A stretch of DNA of 64,000 nucleotides from positions 84,624 through 148,623 of the forward strand of contig NZ_FRCY01000012.1 in the NCBI RefSeq assembly GCF_900143075.1, in the 5' to 3' direction. The DNA comes from Cyclobacterium lianum (lineage in GTDB: Bacteria; Bacteroidota; Bacteroidia; Cytophagales; Cyclobacteriaceae). Each line of letters begins with the position of its first letter. Position 1 is the first letter of the stretch. This document shows positions 1-9,137 of this stretch, in pieces. Below the pieces are notes generated by a model. The model worked only from the letters and a program-made list of their open reading frames with translations. It made no database searches and was not told the origin of the DNA. The position numbers and the translations under genes were made by a program.

Positions 1-1
1 G

Positions 2-595
2 CAGGTCAACGTTGCCTTATTACATCAATTGGTGGAAGATTCGAAAAAGGAACATGAAAGGCAATCCAAAGCAAAGACCAACCAGGCCAAAAATGCCATC
101 AATGAAGAAGTGAACAGGAATTTGATGGGGCAAGTAAAGGTGAAATACCGTACCCTGCAGGAGCGCTATGCTAAACTGAATTTACTGATAGAGGCAGTAG
201 GGCTGTCTTCATCAGCCAATCCTTTGCTCAGGTCTATCATTGGTCACCAGGAACAAATAACTTTCCATTGCCAAAAGGATCCCTTGCTGATCCCGCTGGC
301 ACTGGAAACCGAAAAGCTTTTCGTAAAGCAGTCCTATTCCCTGATGAATTATTTGATAGGGTTAGCGGCCTCCATCGGTGACCTTAACCAGATGAAGGTT
401 TCCGAAAGGCGGCTGTTGTTGCAGCATGTCATACAGGAACTCCGGTCGATCAACCGGCTCGCGAGCGCCACTTCGCAAACGCTGGCTTCCGAAATCAGGC
501 GCAGATCAGCGGGAAACAACATTCCGCAATACCCAAATGAAGCTACCGAAATGGTAGATGAAATATTGGCAAACATTCAACTGATAAAAGATTGA
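2..595 (+). CDS. Conjugal transfer protein, N-terminus cut by window edge
   Basis: The reading frame is open through the first base of the window, so this is the 3' part (about 197 codons) of a longer gene. The visible part is charged and almost wholly helical, with no membrane segment. Its C-terminal half resembles the next protein (a DPLL... block followed by a long helix with an RSIN/ERIA-type segment), so the two look like tandem paralogues. The stop codon overlaps the TTG start of the next gene, so they are translationally coupled. I infer a structural component of the type IV secretion machine, loosely comparable to VirB5/TrbJ-type proteins, from position only. The TTG at position 29 could be an internal start, but the upstream open frame argues against it. 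Confidence 0.6.
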   Translation, partial: QVNVALLHQLVEDSKKEHERQSKAKTNQAKNAINEEVNRNLMGQVKVKYRTLQERYAKLNLLIEAVGLSSSANPLLRSIIGHQEQITFHCQKDPLLIPLALETEKLFVKQSYSLMNYLIGLAASIGDLNQMKVSERRLLLQHVIQELRSINRLASATSQTLASEIRRRSAGNNIPQYPNEATEMVDEILANIQLIKD

Positions 596-1251
596 AACAG
601 CTGCTGACGATATTCATTTTGGCTTTCTCCTTTGAGCTGCAAGCTCAAACGGTGGTGTTTGACCGGGAGCATTTCCGCATCATCAATGAAAATTCAGCCA
701 TGAGGAATATTACTGAGATAGGCTATCAGGAAAGCCTGAACGGTATCCGAAAAAACACGGATGACATTGGACTGAATGTATCCAGCCTGGCCATGGTAGA
801 GACCATGATCTTCCGGTCGCTCAACCAGGTCAATGAAGGATTAAAGGATGCCATCCAGGTAAAACAGATCGGGAGGACCCTGCAACGGATTTATGCCTTA
901 AGTGATGAAACCATTTCCATGGCTTCCCAAAATCCCGTTTTGCTCCTTTTTGCCGAAACCTATATCCGCCAGGCCAAAGAAAGGAGCTTTACCCTGGTAA
1001 CGGAGGTTTCCGCCTTTGTATTGGCCGAAGGAAAAAATCTCCTTATCAACCCTAATGTGAGAGATGAGCTGTTAGGGAAAATCCAGAAGGAACTGGAACG
1101 GATAGCGGGATACCTGCTTGCAGTCCGCCATGCCATGTATTGGGCCAATATCAATGGCGTGCTCAAAAAGCTAAATCCCTATCAGGCTTATATCAATCAG
1201 AGTAAGAATTTGGCTAACCAAATCCTTGCCCATAGACACCTGCTGCGATGA
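592..1251 (+). CDS. Exported helical conjugal transfer protein
   Basis: A 219-aa protein with a clear signal peptide (hydrophobic residues 5-14, cleavage likely after LQAQ near residue 19), hence periplasmic. The mature part is helical with no further membrane segment. It starts with TTG overlapping the stop of the previous gene (ATTGA), and its stop overlaps the ATGATG start of the next gene, so it sits in the middle of the tra operon. Residues about 105-185 resemble the matching region of the upstream partial protein, suggesting duplication. Comparable in position to VirB5-like pilus-tip or assembly proteins. The precise family is not recognised. Confidence 0.65.
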   Translation: MKQLLTIFILAFSFELQAQTVVFDREHFRIINENSAMRNITEIGYQESLNGIRKNTDDIGLNVSSLAMVETMIFRSLNQVNEGLKDAIQVKQIGRTLQRIYALSDETISMASQNPVLLLFAETYIRQAKERSFTLVTEVSAFVLAEGKNLLINPNVRDELLGKIQKELERIAGYLLAVRHAMYWANINGVLKKLNPYQAYINQSKNLANQILAHRHLLR

Positions 1252-2045
1252 TGAACCCAAAATTTTGGATATTATTTCCGGCTTTCGGGCTGCTGTTTAT
1301 GGCAGGTAGCCAGGCACAAACTCCCATTCAGGACCGGGCAGTGGTAGCCCAGCAGGAAAGAATGGTTTTCAAACAATGGGATGAAGACCGATTCCTGCCC
1401 CGTCCCAATCGCTTTCTGGGTATCCCCACCAATTCCAACTGGTATTTGACCTGGGCTTTACACCCCAACTACCCCAAATTGGACAGAAGGCCGCTTTCTG
1501 CGAGAGGGGAGCAAACGCAGCGAATGGCATTGGCAGTGGCGATGAAAATTTCCTCGGACTATTACAAGCAGCAAACAGATACCATCCGGAACCTGGCTAC
1601 CAGGGAAATGGCCCGCATTTCCGGAGCCTTTTCTTCCGCTGATCCACTGTATCTGCTCTACTACAAAAAGGAGCTTGCGCCGCTGGAAAATAGTGAAGCC
1701 CAGGCATTCCAACACCAATCCGCTCAGGTGAAGGCCTATCTGGAAGAAAATGGTGCCTATGCCTGGTACCTGGAAAACATGAAAAGCCTGGCCGAAAGAT
1801 ATGGATTTGCAAAAACGGAGGACATGGAAAGAGGCCAACGAATCCTCATGTATCACCGGATTTTATTAGATCTCCGAAAACTTAAGAGCGATTGGGATCA
1901 GAAGTTGGCCCTGTCCCGGAAAGTCCTTGCCTTAAAGGAAACCATCCTTAAAAGGCAGAATGGGAGTGGCCAGTTAGTGAAAAAAGCAGATCCAACCGAC
2001 GAAATTCTTTCGGGCATTTTACAACGACGAATCTCTTTAAGATGA
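1248..2045 (+). CDS. Exported tra-operon protein of unknown function
   Basis: 265 aa with a signal peptide (hydrophobic residues 6-19, cleavage likely after SQAQ about residue 24). The mature part has an N-terminal segment rich in Pro, Trp and Arg and then long helices up to a basic C-terminus. It overlaps the previous gene by 4 bases and the following traJ-like gene by 4 bases (ATGA), so all three are translationally coupled. Position suggests a periplasmic accessory factor of the type IV secretion system. No catalytic motif is visible and I do not recognise the family. Confidence 0.65.
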   Translation: MMNPKFWILFPAFGLLFMAGSQAQTPIQDRAVVAQQERMVFKQWDEDRFLPRPNRFLGIPTNSNWYLTWALHPNYPKLDRRPLSARGEQTQRMALAVAMKISSDYYKQQTDTIRNLATREMARISGAFSSADPLYLLYYKKELAPLENSEAQAFQHQSAQVKAYLEENGAYAWYLENMKSLAERYGFAKTEDMERGQRILMYHRILLDLRKLKSDWDQKLALSRKVLALKETILKRQNGSGQLVKKADPTDEILSGILQRRISLR

Positions 2046-3214
2046 AAAACTCTCTGATCACTTTCGCTTTATTTCTGATTTGTCTGCCTAAGGCAAATGC
2101 TCAGACTCCTGTACCTGCTGATGAGTACAAAGAAGCCATTTCTTTTCTTCAGGGAAATGGCGTTTATGATCGGGGTATCATGAGGTTTTTCGAAGGCATG
2201 CGCGATTATGCCTACAGTCATTTTGGCCCCTTTATTCAGGATGCCCAGGCATTGGCCTGTGTTTTTATGCTGATTTTCTTTTCGATTAAGGCCTACGAAA
2301 TGATGGTGGGAGATAAAAAGATGGAGATTATGCCCCTTCTGCGACCCTTCGGCTTATTGATGCTAACCATGTGGTGGGGCGTTTTCTGTAGAATCATTGC
2401 CTTTCCGACAGACCTTATATCGGCCAAAACAGAGGCCATGTTTTCCACCCAAAATGATCGGATCAACGCTTTGCGTTTAGACCGGGCAGTATACATCATA
2501 GAGGTGGCTGACAAAATGGTGGAATACCAGGCGACCACTGAATTGGCCTCGCAACAAGCTCAGGAGGCAGATAAAGGCCTGGGAACGGTGATGGTGGATG
2601 GGGTTAAGGGATTTTTTACAGATAATGTATACGGTCCATTGGTCCAGATGAGAATCCGGATGCAGACCAATATGCAGCTATTGGTCACCCAATTACTGGA
2701 ACTTTTAGCCATCTGGATATTACGGATATGTGTTTATTTCATCTTTTTTATCCAGATCATATACTCTACCATTTTGGTGATATTGGGTCCCTTTTCGCTG
2801 GCAGCGAGCATACTACCTGCCTTTAGGGATGCCTTCACTACCTGGATAGCCCGATTTGTGGCCGTCAATCTGTACGTAGGCATCGCCTACCTGGTACTCT
2901 ATGTTTGCGGCTTGATGCAGGAATATGCCTTTCTGCAGGAAATTCAGAAATACGAAGCGCTTTTAGATACATCGGGCGGCGAGGAAGTGCTTACCAAATT
3001 GGCCTGGATGGCAGGTAATGGCATCCTCTCTTTTGGCCTGGTGATCATTAGTTTTTTGGTTGGAGCCATTGCCATCACCACGGTACCGTCTATTTCTACC
3101 TGGATCATCAGCACCTCAGGGATCACGGCAGCCGCAGCAACGGCAGGTAGGACTGGTTCTACCCTAAGCCGCAGCGGGTCCCGCATGTCGGCAAAAGGAA
3201 TTCTTGGAAAATAA
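2042..3214 (+). CDS. traJ: TraJ-like (VirB6/TrbL-type) conjugation membrane protein
   Basis: 390 aa. A signal peptide (residues 1-20, ending NAQ) is followed by polytopic hydrophobic segments at roughly residues 73-93, 100-120, 218-260 (two helices), 275-298 and 325-348, and a Gly/Ser/Ala-rich basic tail. This matches the architecture of Bacteroidetes TraJ, the inner-membrane channel component equivalent to VirB6/TrbL, and its position directly before traK is the usual one. The start overlaps the previous stop by 4 bases. Identification rests on topology and synteny rather than a diagnostic motif. Confidence 0.75.
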   Translation: MKNSLITFALFLICLPKANAQTPVPADEYKEAISFLQGNGVYDRGIMRFFEGMRDYAYSHFGPFIQDAQALACVFMLIFFSIKAYEMMVGDKKMEIMPLLRPFGLLMLTMWWGVFCRIIAFPTDLISAKTEAMFSTQNDRINALRLDRAVYIIEVADKMVEYQATTELASQQAQEADKGLGTVMVDGVKGFFTDNVYGPLVQMRIRMQTNMQLLVTQLLELLAIWILRICVYFIFFIQIIYSTILVILGPFSLAASILPAFRDAFTTWIARFVAVNLYVGIAYLVLYVCGLMQEYAFLQEIQKYEALLDTSGGEEVLTKLAWMAGNGILSFGLVIISFLVGAIAITTVPSISTWIISTSGITAAAATAGRTGSTLSRSGSRMSAKGILGK

Positions 3215-3220
3215 AACGCA

Positions 3221-3838
3221 ATGAAAATGATCATCAAAAACATTGAAACAAAAATCAAACTCGCTACCCTTTTATCAGTAGGTAGTTTGCTGGCAGCAGC
3301 CATTATCTGTATTGCGGTTTCTTTCTTTGCCTACCGGCAGGTGGTCAATGCCCGGAAATCCATATACATCCTGGATAAAGATGTGCCCATTCTGGCGCAA
3401 CAAACCAATATGGAAATGAATCGTCCTGCGGAATACAGAGCTGTCGTGGATCTTTTTCACAGCCTTTTTTTCTCCCTGACTCCAGATGACGAACATATAG
3501 AATACCAAATGAAAAAGGCCATGTACCTGGCAGACGAATCCGGTGTATTGCAATACAATAACCTCAAGGAGAAAGGGTTTTTCAACTCCATTCTCAGTTC
3601 CAGCTCTGTTTTGACTCTCCAGACTGATTCCATCATTCTGGACCCCAATAAAAAATTCACCTTTTATGGAAAACAGAAGATCGAAAGAAGGAGTGCCACG
3701 ATCACCAGGTCCCTGATTACAGAAGGGTATTTAATGGATATTCCAAGGTCGGAAAATAATAGCCATGGAGTATTGATCACGAATTGGAAAACACTTGAAA
3801 ACAAAGATCTGAGCCATGTTTCGAAAAATACCTTCTAG
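3221..3838 (+). CDS. traK: Conjugative transposon protein TraK (VirB8-like)
   Basis: 205 aa, bitopic: one membrane segment at residues 18-38, then a periplasmic domain. The order KNIETKIK, membrane helix, a YILD segment, an NRPAEYRAVVDLFHSLFF block and a C-terminal RSLITEG segment is what I know from Bacteroidetes TraK proteins, which form the VirB8-like inner-membrane scaffold. It lies 6 bases after traJ, and its 3' end overlaps the next gene by 23 bases in another frame. Length is normal for the family. Confidence 0.88.
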   Translation: MKMIIKNIETKIKLATLLSVGSLLAAAIICIAVSFFAYRQVVNARKSIYILDKDVPILAQQTNMEMNRPAEYRAVVDLFHSLFFSLTPDDEHIEYQMKKAMYLADESGVLQYNNLKEKGFFNSILSSSSVLTLQTDSIILDPNKKFTFYGKQKIERRSATITRSLITEGYLMDIPRSENNSHGVLITNWKTLENKDLSHVSKNTF

Positions 3839-4259
3839 CGATAAGCGTACTTCCGGAGCATTGAGGAACGAACTCGGAAACCTTCCCATCAAGGGCAAAA
3901 AGCGTTGGGTATACTTGCTGAAAACGTATCCCCGGCAATGCTTTGCTGGCATGTTAATCAGCCTTATGCTGTCGGCTTTGCTAGCCTTTGTGATTCCCAT
4001 TCGCCATCGGACTGAGCAGACTAACGATCCCCAACAACTGATGGATGAAATCAAAAACCTTGGTTCCGGGATGACAGATGAAGTTAGGTCACTTTTTAAA
4101 ATTCAGGATGAGTTGAAAAAGATGGCAGAGCTAAAAAAGGAAGTGGAAAGCATCATGGCCAAGGAATACCTCGATGCAAGGGATAGTCTTTTCCTGGAAA
4201 ATGCCCTTCGCCAACTCGAAAATTATAATCATTTAAACCCTGCAGATGATGAAGATTAA
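3816..4259 (+). CDS. Small bitopic tra protein (TraL/DUF3989-like position)
   Basis: 147 aa with a basic cytoplasmic N-terminus, one membrane segment at about residues 43-62 and a C-terminal periplasmic helix rich in Lys and Glu. It occupies the slot between traK and traM held by TraL in Bacteroidetes conjugative elements, and the topology fits. Sequence similarity to TraL cannot be judged by eye. It overlaps traK by 23 bases and traM by 14 bases, so expression is coupled. Confidence 0.65.
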   Translation: MFRKIPSSDKRTSGALRNELGNLPIKGKKRWVYLLKTYPRQCFAGMLISLMLSALLAFVIPIRHRTEQTNDPQQLMDEIKNLGSGMTDEVRSLFKIQDELKKMAELKKEVESIMAKEYLDARDSLFLENALRQLENYNHLNPADDED

Positions 4260-5457
4260 CATCAAGCAACCGAAATACATCCTTCCCCTGATCCTGTTGC
4301 CCTTTATGCTGTTGCTGAATTTTGGCATGCAGTCATTTACCAGTGAAGATGAAATGCAACATGACGAAGGAACGGAAAACCTTCAGGAAAGTGTAGGAGA
4401 GGTATCGGATCAGATCCGGAACCGGGGAATTGATGGGAAATTGGATGCCTTTCGGTCCAGGTACAAAAGGGCAGATGGCTACACGGCCATCCAAAATCTG
4501 AGAATTGACGTGGAACCGGAAGATGAAATGCTTTCCCAGTACAATGAGGCCGAAAAAAGAATGCTGGATTCCATTGATCTGGCTTTTAAAAATTCATTGG
4601 ATCAAGCTCAAATTTCAACGCAACCCGCTTTTAGCCCATCCACCGAAACCAGGCCTCGAATTTCCCCACCTACCGAAGAGGATAAGTTAATTCTTGAGGC
4701 ATTGAACCAATTGGAAAACCAAAAAAATAACCGGGAGCCGGAAAAGTACGAAGATCCCATGGACCTTTTTCGCGCCCAAATGGCCCTGGTGGATTCCATT
4801 TCCAAAGCCAATGATCCATCCTATCAAGCCCCACAGGCGGAAGCTGAAGCGATAGAAAAAGATCCCACAACCCAGCGGTTGAAAGTTTCAAAGGCTAGCC
4901 AACCGGATACCCATTTTAATACCGTCAAGAAAACCTCCCAATCATCTTTTATTCAGGCCATTGTAGATCAGGAAATCCGCAACGGAACCTTGGGCGAACG
5001 GATCAGGATACGGCTATTGAATGACATTCAGGTAGGTGCTGAAGTCTTACCCAAAGGAACCTATCTCTATGCCTGGATCAGCGGCTATGAGTCCCAGCGG
5101 GTCAAACTGACGATTAGCAGCGTGATGGTAGGTGATAAAATCCTACCCATCGCCTTAACTATTTATGACCAGGATGGCATGGAAGGGCTGTATGTTCCCG
5201 CCAGTTCGTTTCGGGAATTTTCAAAGGACCTGGGCGGTAATGTCACCGGAGGACTGAACCTTCAGATGCAACAGGATCCTTCCTCTATGAACCAGATGTA
5301 CCTGTCTGCCCTTCAACGGGTTTTTACCTCCAGTTCCCAGGCTGTGTCCAAGAGGATCCGGCAAAATAAGGCCAATCTGAAATACGGCACCCTTATTTAC
5401 CTGATTGATTCGGAAGAATTGAATTCACAAAACTATTCAAACCAAAACCCTAACTGA
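4246..5457 (+). CDS. traM: Conjugative transposon protein TraM (VirB10-like)
   Basis: 403 aa. One membrane segment (residues 11-29) is followed by a long low-complexity Pro/Gln/Glu-rich linker and a C-terminal beta-rich domain from about residue 230. That domain has the TraM pattern: FIQAIVDQ, then a LRLLNDI segment, LPKGTYLYAW, a QRVKLTISSV segment and a YDQDGMEGLYVPASS block. TraM is the VirB10-like protein bridging inner membrane and outer-membrane core. The stop is 1 base before the next start. Length and domain order are typical. Confidence 0.9.
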   Translation: MMKINIKQPKYILPLILLPFMLLLNFGMQSFTSEDEMQHDEGTENLQESVGEVSDQIRNRGIDGKLDAFRSRYKRADGYTAIQNLRIDVEPEDEMLSQYNEAEKRMLDSIDLAFKNSLDQAQISTQPAFSPSTETRPRISPPTEEDKLILEALNQLENQKNNREPEKYEDPMDLFRAQMALVDSISKANDPSYQAPQAEAEAIEKDPTTQRLKVSKASQPDTHFNTVKKTSQSSFIQAIVDQEIRNGTLGERIRIRLLNDIQVGAEVLPKGTYLYAWISGYESQRVKLTISSVMVGDKILPIALTIYDQDGMEGLYVPASSFREFSKDLGGNVTGGLNLQMQQDPSSMNQMYLSALQRVFTSSSQAVSKRIRQNKANLKYGTLIYLIDSEELNSQNYSNQNPN

Positions 5458-5458
5458 T

Positions 5459-6301
5459 ATGCAAAGGATAATCTTAATCGCATGCCTGTATGGTTTTTTT
5501 ACCATACCTACCCTTGCTCAGCATACTGCCTCGGGCAGTCACTTTCCTGAAAAACAAAGCCTATTTATTCGGGAAGGCATTACCCTTCATTTTACCTCAC
5601 CCGAGCCCATCCAATATGTGGATATTTCAAGCAAAAAGCTGGTAGGGGATCTGCCGGTTGACAACGTGTTCCGAATTAGAATTAAGGATGATAGTGCTGT
5701 TGAAGGGGAAAATGAACCCCATGACCTTGGGGTGGTGACCATCATCGGTGAAAAATTCATTGCCCAATATGATTTTAAGTATGCCTCCGGCAGCCGGGAA
5801 CTACCCACCTTGCTGGAAATTGGGCCTGAAAATATGCGCCCATTGAATACAGGAGCGGCACCCCTTACGCAAAATGAACTGAGGGAGTTTTCATTGCAGG
5901 CGTATAAGCGAAAGGGCAACAAAAAAGGCCTTTACAGCAGCCAATACGGCATCACCGGTAATGTCAATCATATCCATACACTGGATGACTACATTTTCCT
6001 GGACATCACCTACACCAATAAGACCAATCTGAAATTTGATATCGACCAGGTTAGTTTCAGGGTGGCAGACAAGAAGATTCCCAAAGCCACCAATGTACAG
6101 GCCATAGAAATGGAACCTGTTTTCACTCTTTTTGAAAAGGAATCTTTCAAACGCAAATTCCGGAACATTTACGTGTTGGAGAAATTTTCCTTTCCTAACA
6201 ACAAGGTGCTGACCATAGAACTGGCGGAGAAGCAATTGTCCGGAAGAACCCTATTACTTGAAATTGACTACATCGACCTTTTACGGGCAGACACACTTTG
6301 A
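5459..6301 (+). CDS. traN: Conjugative transposon protein TraN (VirB9-like)
   Basis: 280 aa with a signal peptide (residues 1-20, ending LAQ). The mature protein is beta-rich with repeated segments of the type IQYVDISSKKLVGDLP and VFRIRIKD, and a C-terminal domain with YGITGNVNHIHTLDDYIFL, as in Bacteroidetes TraN. TraN partners TraM and is the VirB9-like part of the outer-membrane core. Position directly after traM supports this. The 176 bases that follow (6302-6477) hold no gene that I can see. Confidence 0.88.
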   Translation: MQRIILIACLYGFFTIPTLAQHTASGSHFPEKQSLFIREGITLHFTSPEPIQYVDISSKKLVGDLPVDNVFRIRIKDDSAVEGENEPHDLGVVTIIGEKFIAQYDFKYASGSRELPTLLEIGPENMRPLNTGAAPLTQNELREFSLQAYKRKGNKKGLYSSQYGITGNVNHIHTLDDYIFLDITYTNKTNLKFDIDQVSFRVADKKIPKATNVQAIEMEPVFTLFEKESFKRKFRNIYVLEKFSFPNNKVLTIELAEKQLSGRTLLLEIDYIDLLRADTL

Positions 6302-6477
6302 AATCGAGCCAGCCGGAGGCAACTCAGGGAGAGTGCTGAATAAAGTCAAGAGCAACTCCCGCTGACCGATGAAAACAAGTATACAGATGAAATCGAGCAT
6401 GACGCAATCGTCACACAGTGGGATGAACATTAATCATGCGAGATTCCATGTGACCATTAAGAAACAATTATAAACAC

Positions 6478-6942
6478 ATGAAACGGCTTTTATGCATCCT
6501 ATTGATTTTGTGGGCAGGTAGGCTAATGGCCCAAAACGGCTCCCAGCATCTCACTTTTGAAGGGGGGGTGGGCGTGCCGCTTCTGGATTTAGGCCGTCTG
6601 GGATACGAATTCAATTCCCAACACCACCGACGACATGAAGTGTTTTTGGAGTGGATGAAAACCAGGGAAACCGATTACCAAACGGTATTGCTGGGCCTGT
6701 TGATCAAACTGGTAATCTTCAGAAGGAATGCCACTTCCCTAAGGTTCAGGGCGGGGTCTGCACTGGGAACCGATTTTAGTGGGCTAATAATAGCTCCCTT
6801 AGTGGGTTGGGAGTTTTCCTGGGTTTTACTCAAGCGTTTGGAACTATGCCTGGGCAGCAACAGCCAGTTATTGCTTTGGGCCAAAAAAGCGGAGCAGTGG
6901 CGTGTGGTGCTGGATGCGGGCATTAAAATACCTCTCAATTAA
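6478..6942 (+). CDS. Small outer-membrane-type tra protein (TraO-like position)
   Basis: 154 aa with a signal peptide (residues 1-18, ending LMAQ). The mature chain has alternating hydrophobic/polar strands ending in VVLDAGIKIPLN, the look of a small beta-barrel. Its place after traN is that of TraO in CTnDOT-like elements, but it is shorter than the TraO proteins I know and I see no family signature. Its stop is directly followed by the start of the coupling-protein gene. Confidence 0.6.
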   Translation: MKRLLCILLILWAGRLMAQNGSQHLTFEGGVGVPLLDLGRLGYEFNSQHHRRHEVFLEWMKTRETDYQTVLLGLLIKLVIFRRNATSLRFRAGSALGTDFSGLIIAPLVGWEFSWVLLKRLELCLGSNSQLLLWAKKAEQWRVVLDAGIKIPLN

Positions 6943-8925
6943 ATGGAACAGAAAAGACAGTTGGAAAAGCTATACGGAATGATCCAGTTTCTGGTGTACG
7001 GCATGGTATTCCTGGAACTGTTTCTTTTCATCTACAGTCCAAAAGTCCTGACAGGGGAGGGGATATCCAGGCAGGTTTTGCCCCTGGTGGATAGGTTGAT
7101 GCAATTTCCGATCTACCAAAATCTGGTTTACAGTAAGCTATCTATTTTACTGGCGATTTGTTTGGCCGCCATCGGAACCCGGTCAAAGAAGGAGTTAAGC
7201 CTAAACGCCAAAAATCAAATTGTATTTCCCCTGATGTTAGGATTTGGCTTTTTCTTCGGTTCATTGTTTTTCTATTCCATGGAGGCTCGTGCCATTATAC
7301 TACCCTATACGAGCTGGACTGACCTGGCTTTTGGGATTTCATCTCTGCTGGGAGCAGTACTGATCCATACCGCCCTGGACAATGTCTCCAAGTTGATCAA
7401 AAGTGAGCTGGGGAAAGATGAATGGAACATTGAAGGGGAATCATTTATGCAGGAAAAGAAAAGGCGGGAGACCCCTTATTCGGTCAATATACCCATGCAA
7501 TTTTATTATAAAAAACGCATTCATAAGGGCTGGATCAATATTGTCAATCCTTTCCGTGGCACCCTGTTGATTGGCACTCCGGGAAGTGGTAAGTCGTTTA
7601 GCGTGGTAAATCCCTTTATCCGGCAAATGATTGCCAAAGGGTATACCATGTGTCTCTATGACTTTAAATTTCCAGACCTGAGCCAAATTGCCTATTACCA
7701 TTATTTGTTGGCAAAGCAGAAAGGGAAGATTCCGAATTACCGGTTTCTGGTGGTTAATTTGGACCAGGTGGAATATTCCAGACGGCTAAATCCCCTGAAA
7801 CGGGAATACATTCAGACCCTGGCAGATGCTTCTGAAACGGCGGAAGCCATCGTGGAATCCCTCCAAAAAACAGAATCTACCGGAGGTTCGGATAAATTCT
7901 TCACCCAATCCGCTGTCAATTTTCTGGCCTCCTCCATTTACTTTGTTTCCAGGCATCAGGATGGCAAGCACTCCACCTTTGCTCACCTGCTTGCTTTTTT
8001 AAACCGGACCTATGAGGAAATTTTTACCTGCCTATCCTCCTTTCCGGAATTGGAATCCCTGCTAAGCCCTTTTCGCAGTGCTTTGGAAAAAAGGGCCTTT
8101 GAGCAATTGGAAGGGCAGGTGGGGACCCTGAAAATCTTTATCTCCAGGCTGAATACCAAGGAAACGGCCTGGATTTTTTCCGGGGATGATTTTGACCTGC
8201 GAATTTCCGACCCGAAGTCTCCGGCCATATTGGTGCTGGCCAACAGCCCGGCCACCCAAAACATCAACTCCACCTGTTATTCGGTGATTGTAAACCGGCT
8301 TACCCGACTGATCAATACCAAGGGAAACTTACCCGTTGCCATTGTGGCGGATGAGGCACCCACCCTTTATATCCATCGGGTGGAAAACCTGATTTCCACT
8401 GCCAGAAGCAACAAGGTAGCCGTTTTGTTGGGGCTACAGGAATTGCCCCAGTTGAAGCAATTGCAGGGAAAAGATACGGCCACCACCATGAATGCTGTGA
8501 TCGGCAATGTGCTGAGCGGTTCGGTTAGGAATAAAGAAACCCTGGAATGGCTGGAACGGATGTTTGGCAAAAAGAAACAGTTAGGCGAGAGCGTTTCCAT
8601 TGATCGCATGAAGACCTCTGTTTCGATGAATGAAAAATACGACCCCCTGATCCCTGCCGGAAAAATAGCCGGAATGCAAACCGGGGAGCTGGCGGGATTA
8701 TTGGCAGTCGATGCGGAAAAATTCAATGGAAAATACAAAAGCGCCGCCTTTCACTGTAGGATAAATCTCGATGCCAAAGCATTAAAAGCAGAAGAACAAC
8801 ACTACCGGGACATTCCCAAATGCTATGAATTTAACGATGCAAAAGAACGAATCCTCACCCGGAATTTTATGCGGATCCGGGAAGAGGTAGAGAACATCAT
8901 CAACTACTATACCGCATCAGCTTAA
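6943..8925 (+). CDS. Type IV coupling protein (VirD4/TraG-class ATPase)
   Basis: 660 aa. Four hydrophobic segments lie in the first 150 residues (about 12-32, 65-83, 93-113, 125-145), then a cytosolic ATPase. Walker A is GTPGSGKS at 211-218, and Walker B is the VADEAP region with D470 and E471. A LGLQELPQLKQL stretch follows, typical of the VirD4 family. Such proteins dock the relaxosome onto the secretion channel and drive DNA transfer. Bacteroidetes versions are annotated variously as TraG, MobC or type IV secretory system conjugative DNA transfer proteins, so no symbol is given. No relaxase gene is in the window; it would lie elsewhere. Confidence 0.92.
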   Translation: MEQKRQLEKLYGMIQFLVYGMVFLELFLFIYSPKVLTGEGISRQVLPLVDRLMQFPIYQNLVYSKLSILLAICLAAIGTRSKKELSLNAKNQIVFPLMLGFGFFFGSLFFYSMEARAIILPYTSWTDLAFGISSLLGAVLIHTALDNVSKLIKSELGKDEWNIEGESFMQEKKRRETPYSVNIPMQFYYKKRIHKGWINIVNPFRGTLLIGTPGSGKSFSVVNPFIRQMIAKGYTMCLYDFKFPDLSQIAYYHYLLAKQKGKIPNYRFLVVNLDQVEYSRRLNPLKREYIQTLADASETAEAIVESLQKTESTGGSDKFFTQSAVNFLASSIYFVSRHQDGKHSTFAHLLAFLNRTYEEIFTCLSSFPELESLLSPFRSALEKRAFEQLEGQVGTLKIFISRLNTKETAWIFSGDDFDLRISDPKSPAILVLANSPATQNINSTCYSVIVNRLTRLINTKGNLPVAIVADEAPTLYIHRVENLISTARSNKVAVLLGLQELPQLKQLQGKDTATTMNAVIGNVLSGSVRNKETLEWLERMFGKKKQLGESVSIDRMKTSVSMNEKYDPLIPAGKIAGMQTGELAGLLAVDAEKFNGKYKSAAFHCRINLDAKALKAEEQHYRDIPKCYEFNDAKERILTRNFMRIREEVENIINYYTASA

Positions 8926-8957
8926 GAAAATGCATCCATCATTTAAACACCATCCAA

Positions 8958-9137
8958 ATGAATTCAAAAGATGAACGAACCATGCGATCCCTGATGGAAA
9001 AATTGGATCGGCTTCAAAGTAAAGGCCAGGTAGAATTGACTTCTGAGGAAGCGGAATTGTACCAGATTGACACGATGGACGAGCTTCCCGAAGAAGATCA
9101 TGTTGAATCCAATAATCACTTGAGATATGGCGATTGA
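8958..9137 (+). CDS. Small acidic protein between coupling protein and ArdC
   Basis: 59 codons from the ATG at 8958 to a TGA at 9135-9137, overlapping the ardC start (ATG at 9127) by 11 bases in another frame. The product is acidic and helical (SLMEKLDRLQ, TSEEAEL, DELPEEDH) with no Cys or membrane segment. The gap between the coupling-protein gene and ardC is otherwise unexplained, and the overlap is the coupling pattern seen throughout this operon. Function unknown; its position beside ardC is suggestive only. Confidence 0.5.
   Translation: MNSKDERTMRSLMEKLDRLQSKGQVELTSEEAELYQIDTMDELPEEDHVESNNHLRYGD

Noticed and set aside
1458..1856. Long antisense frame inside a tra gene
   Set aside because: Mirror of the codon usage of the real plus-strand gene; the operon is continuous with overlapping starts on the plus strand.
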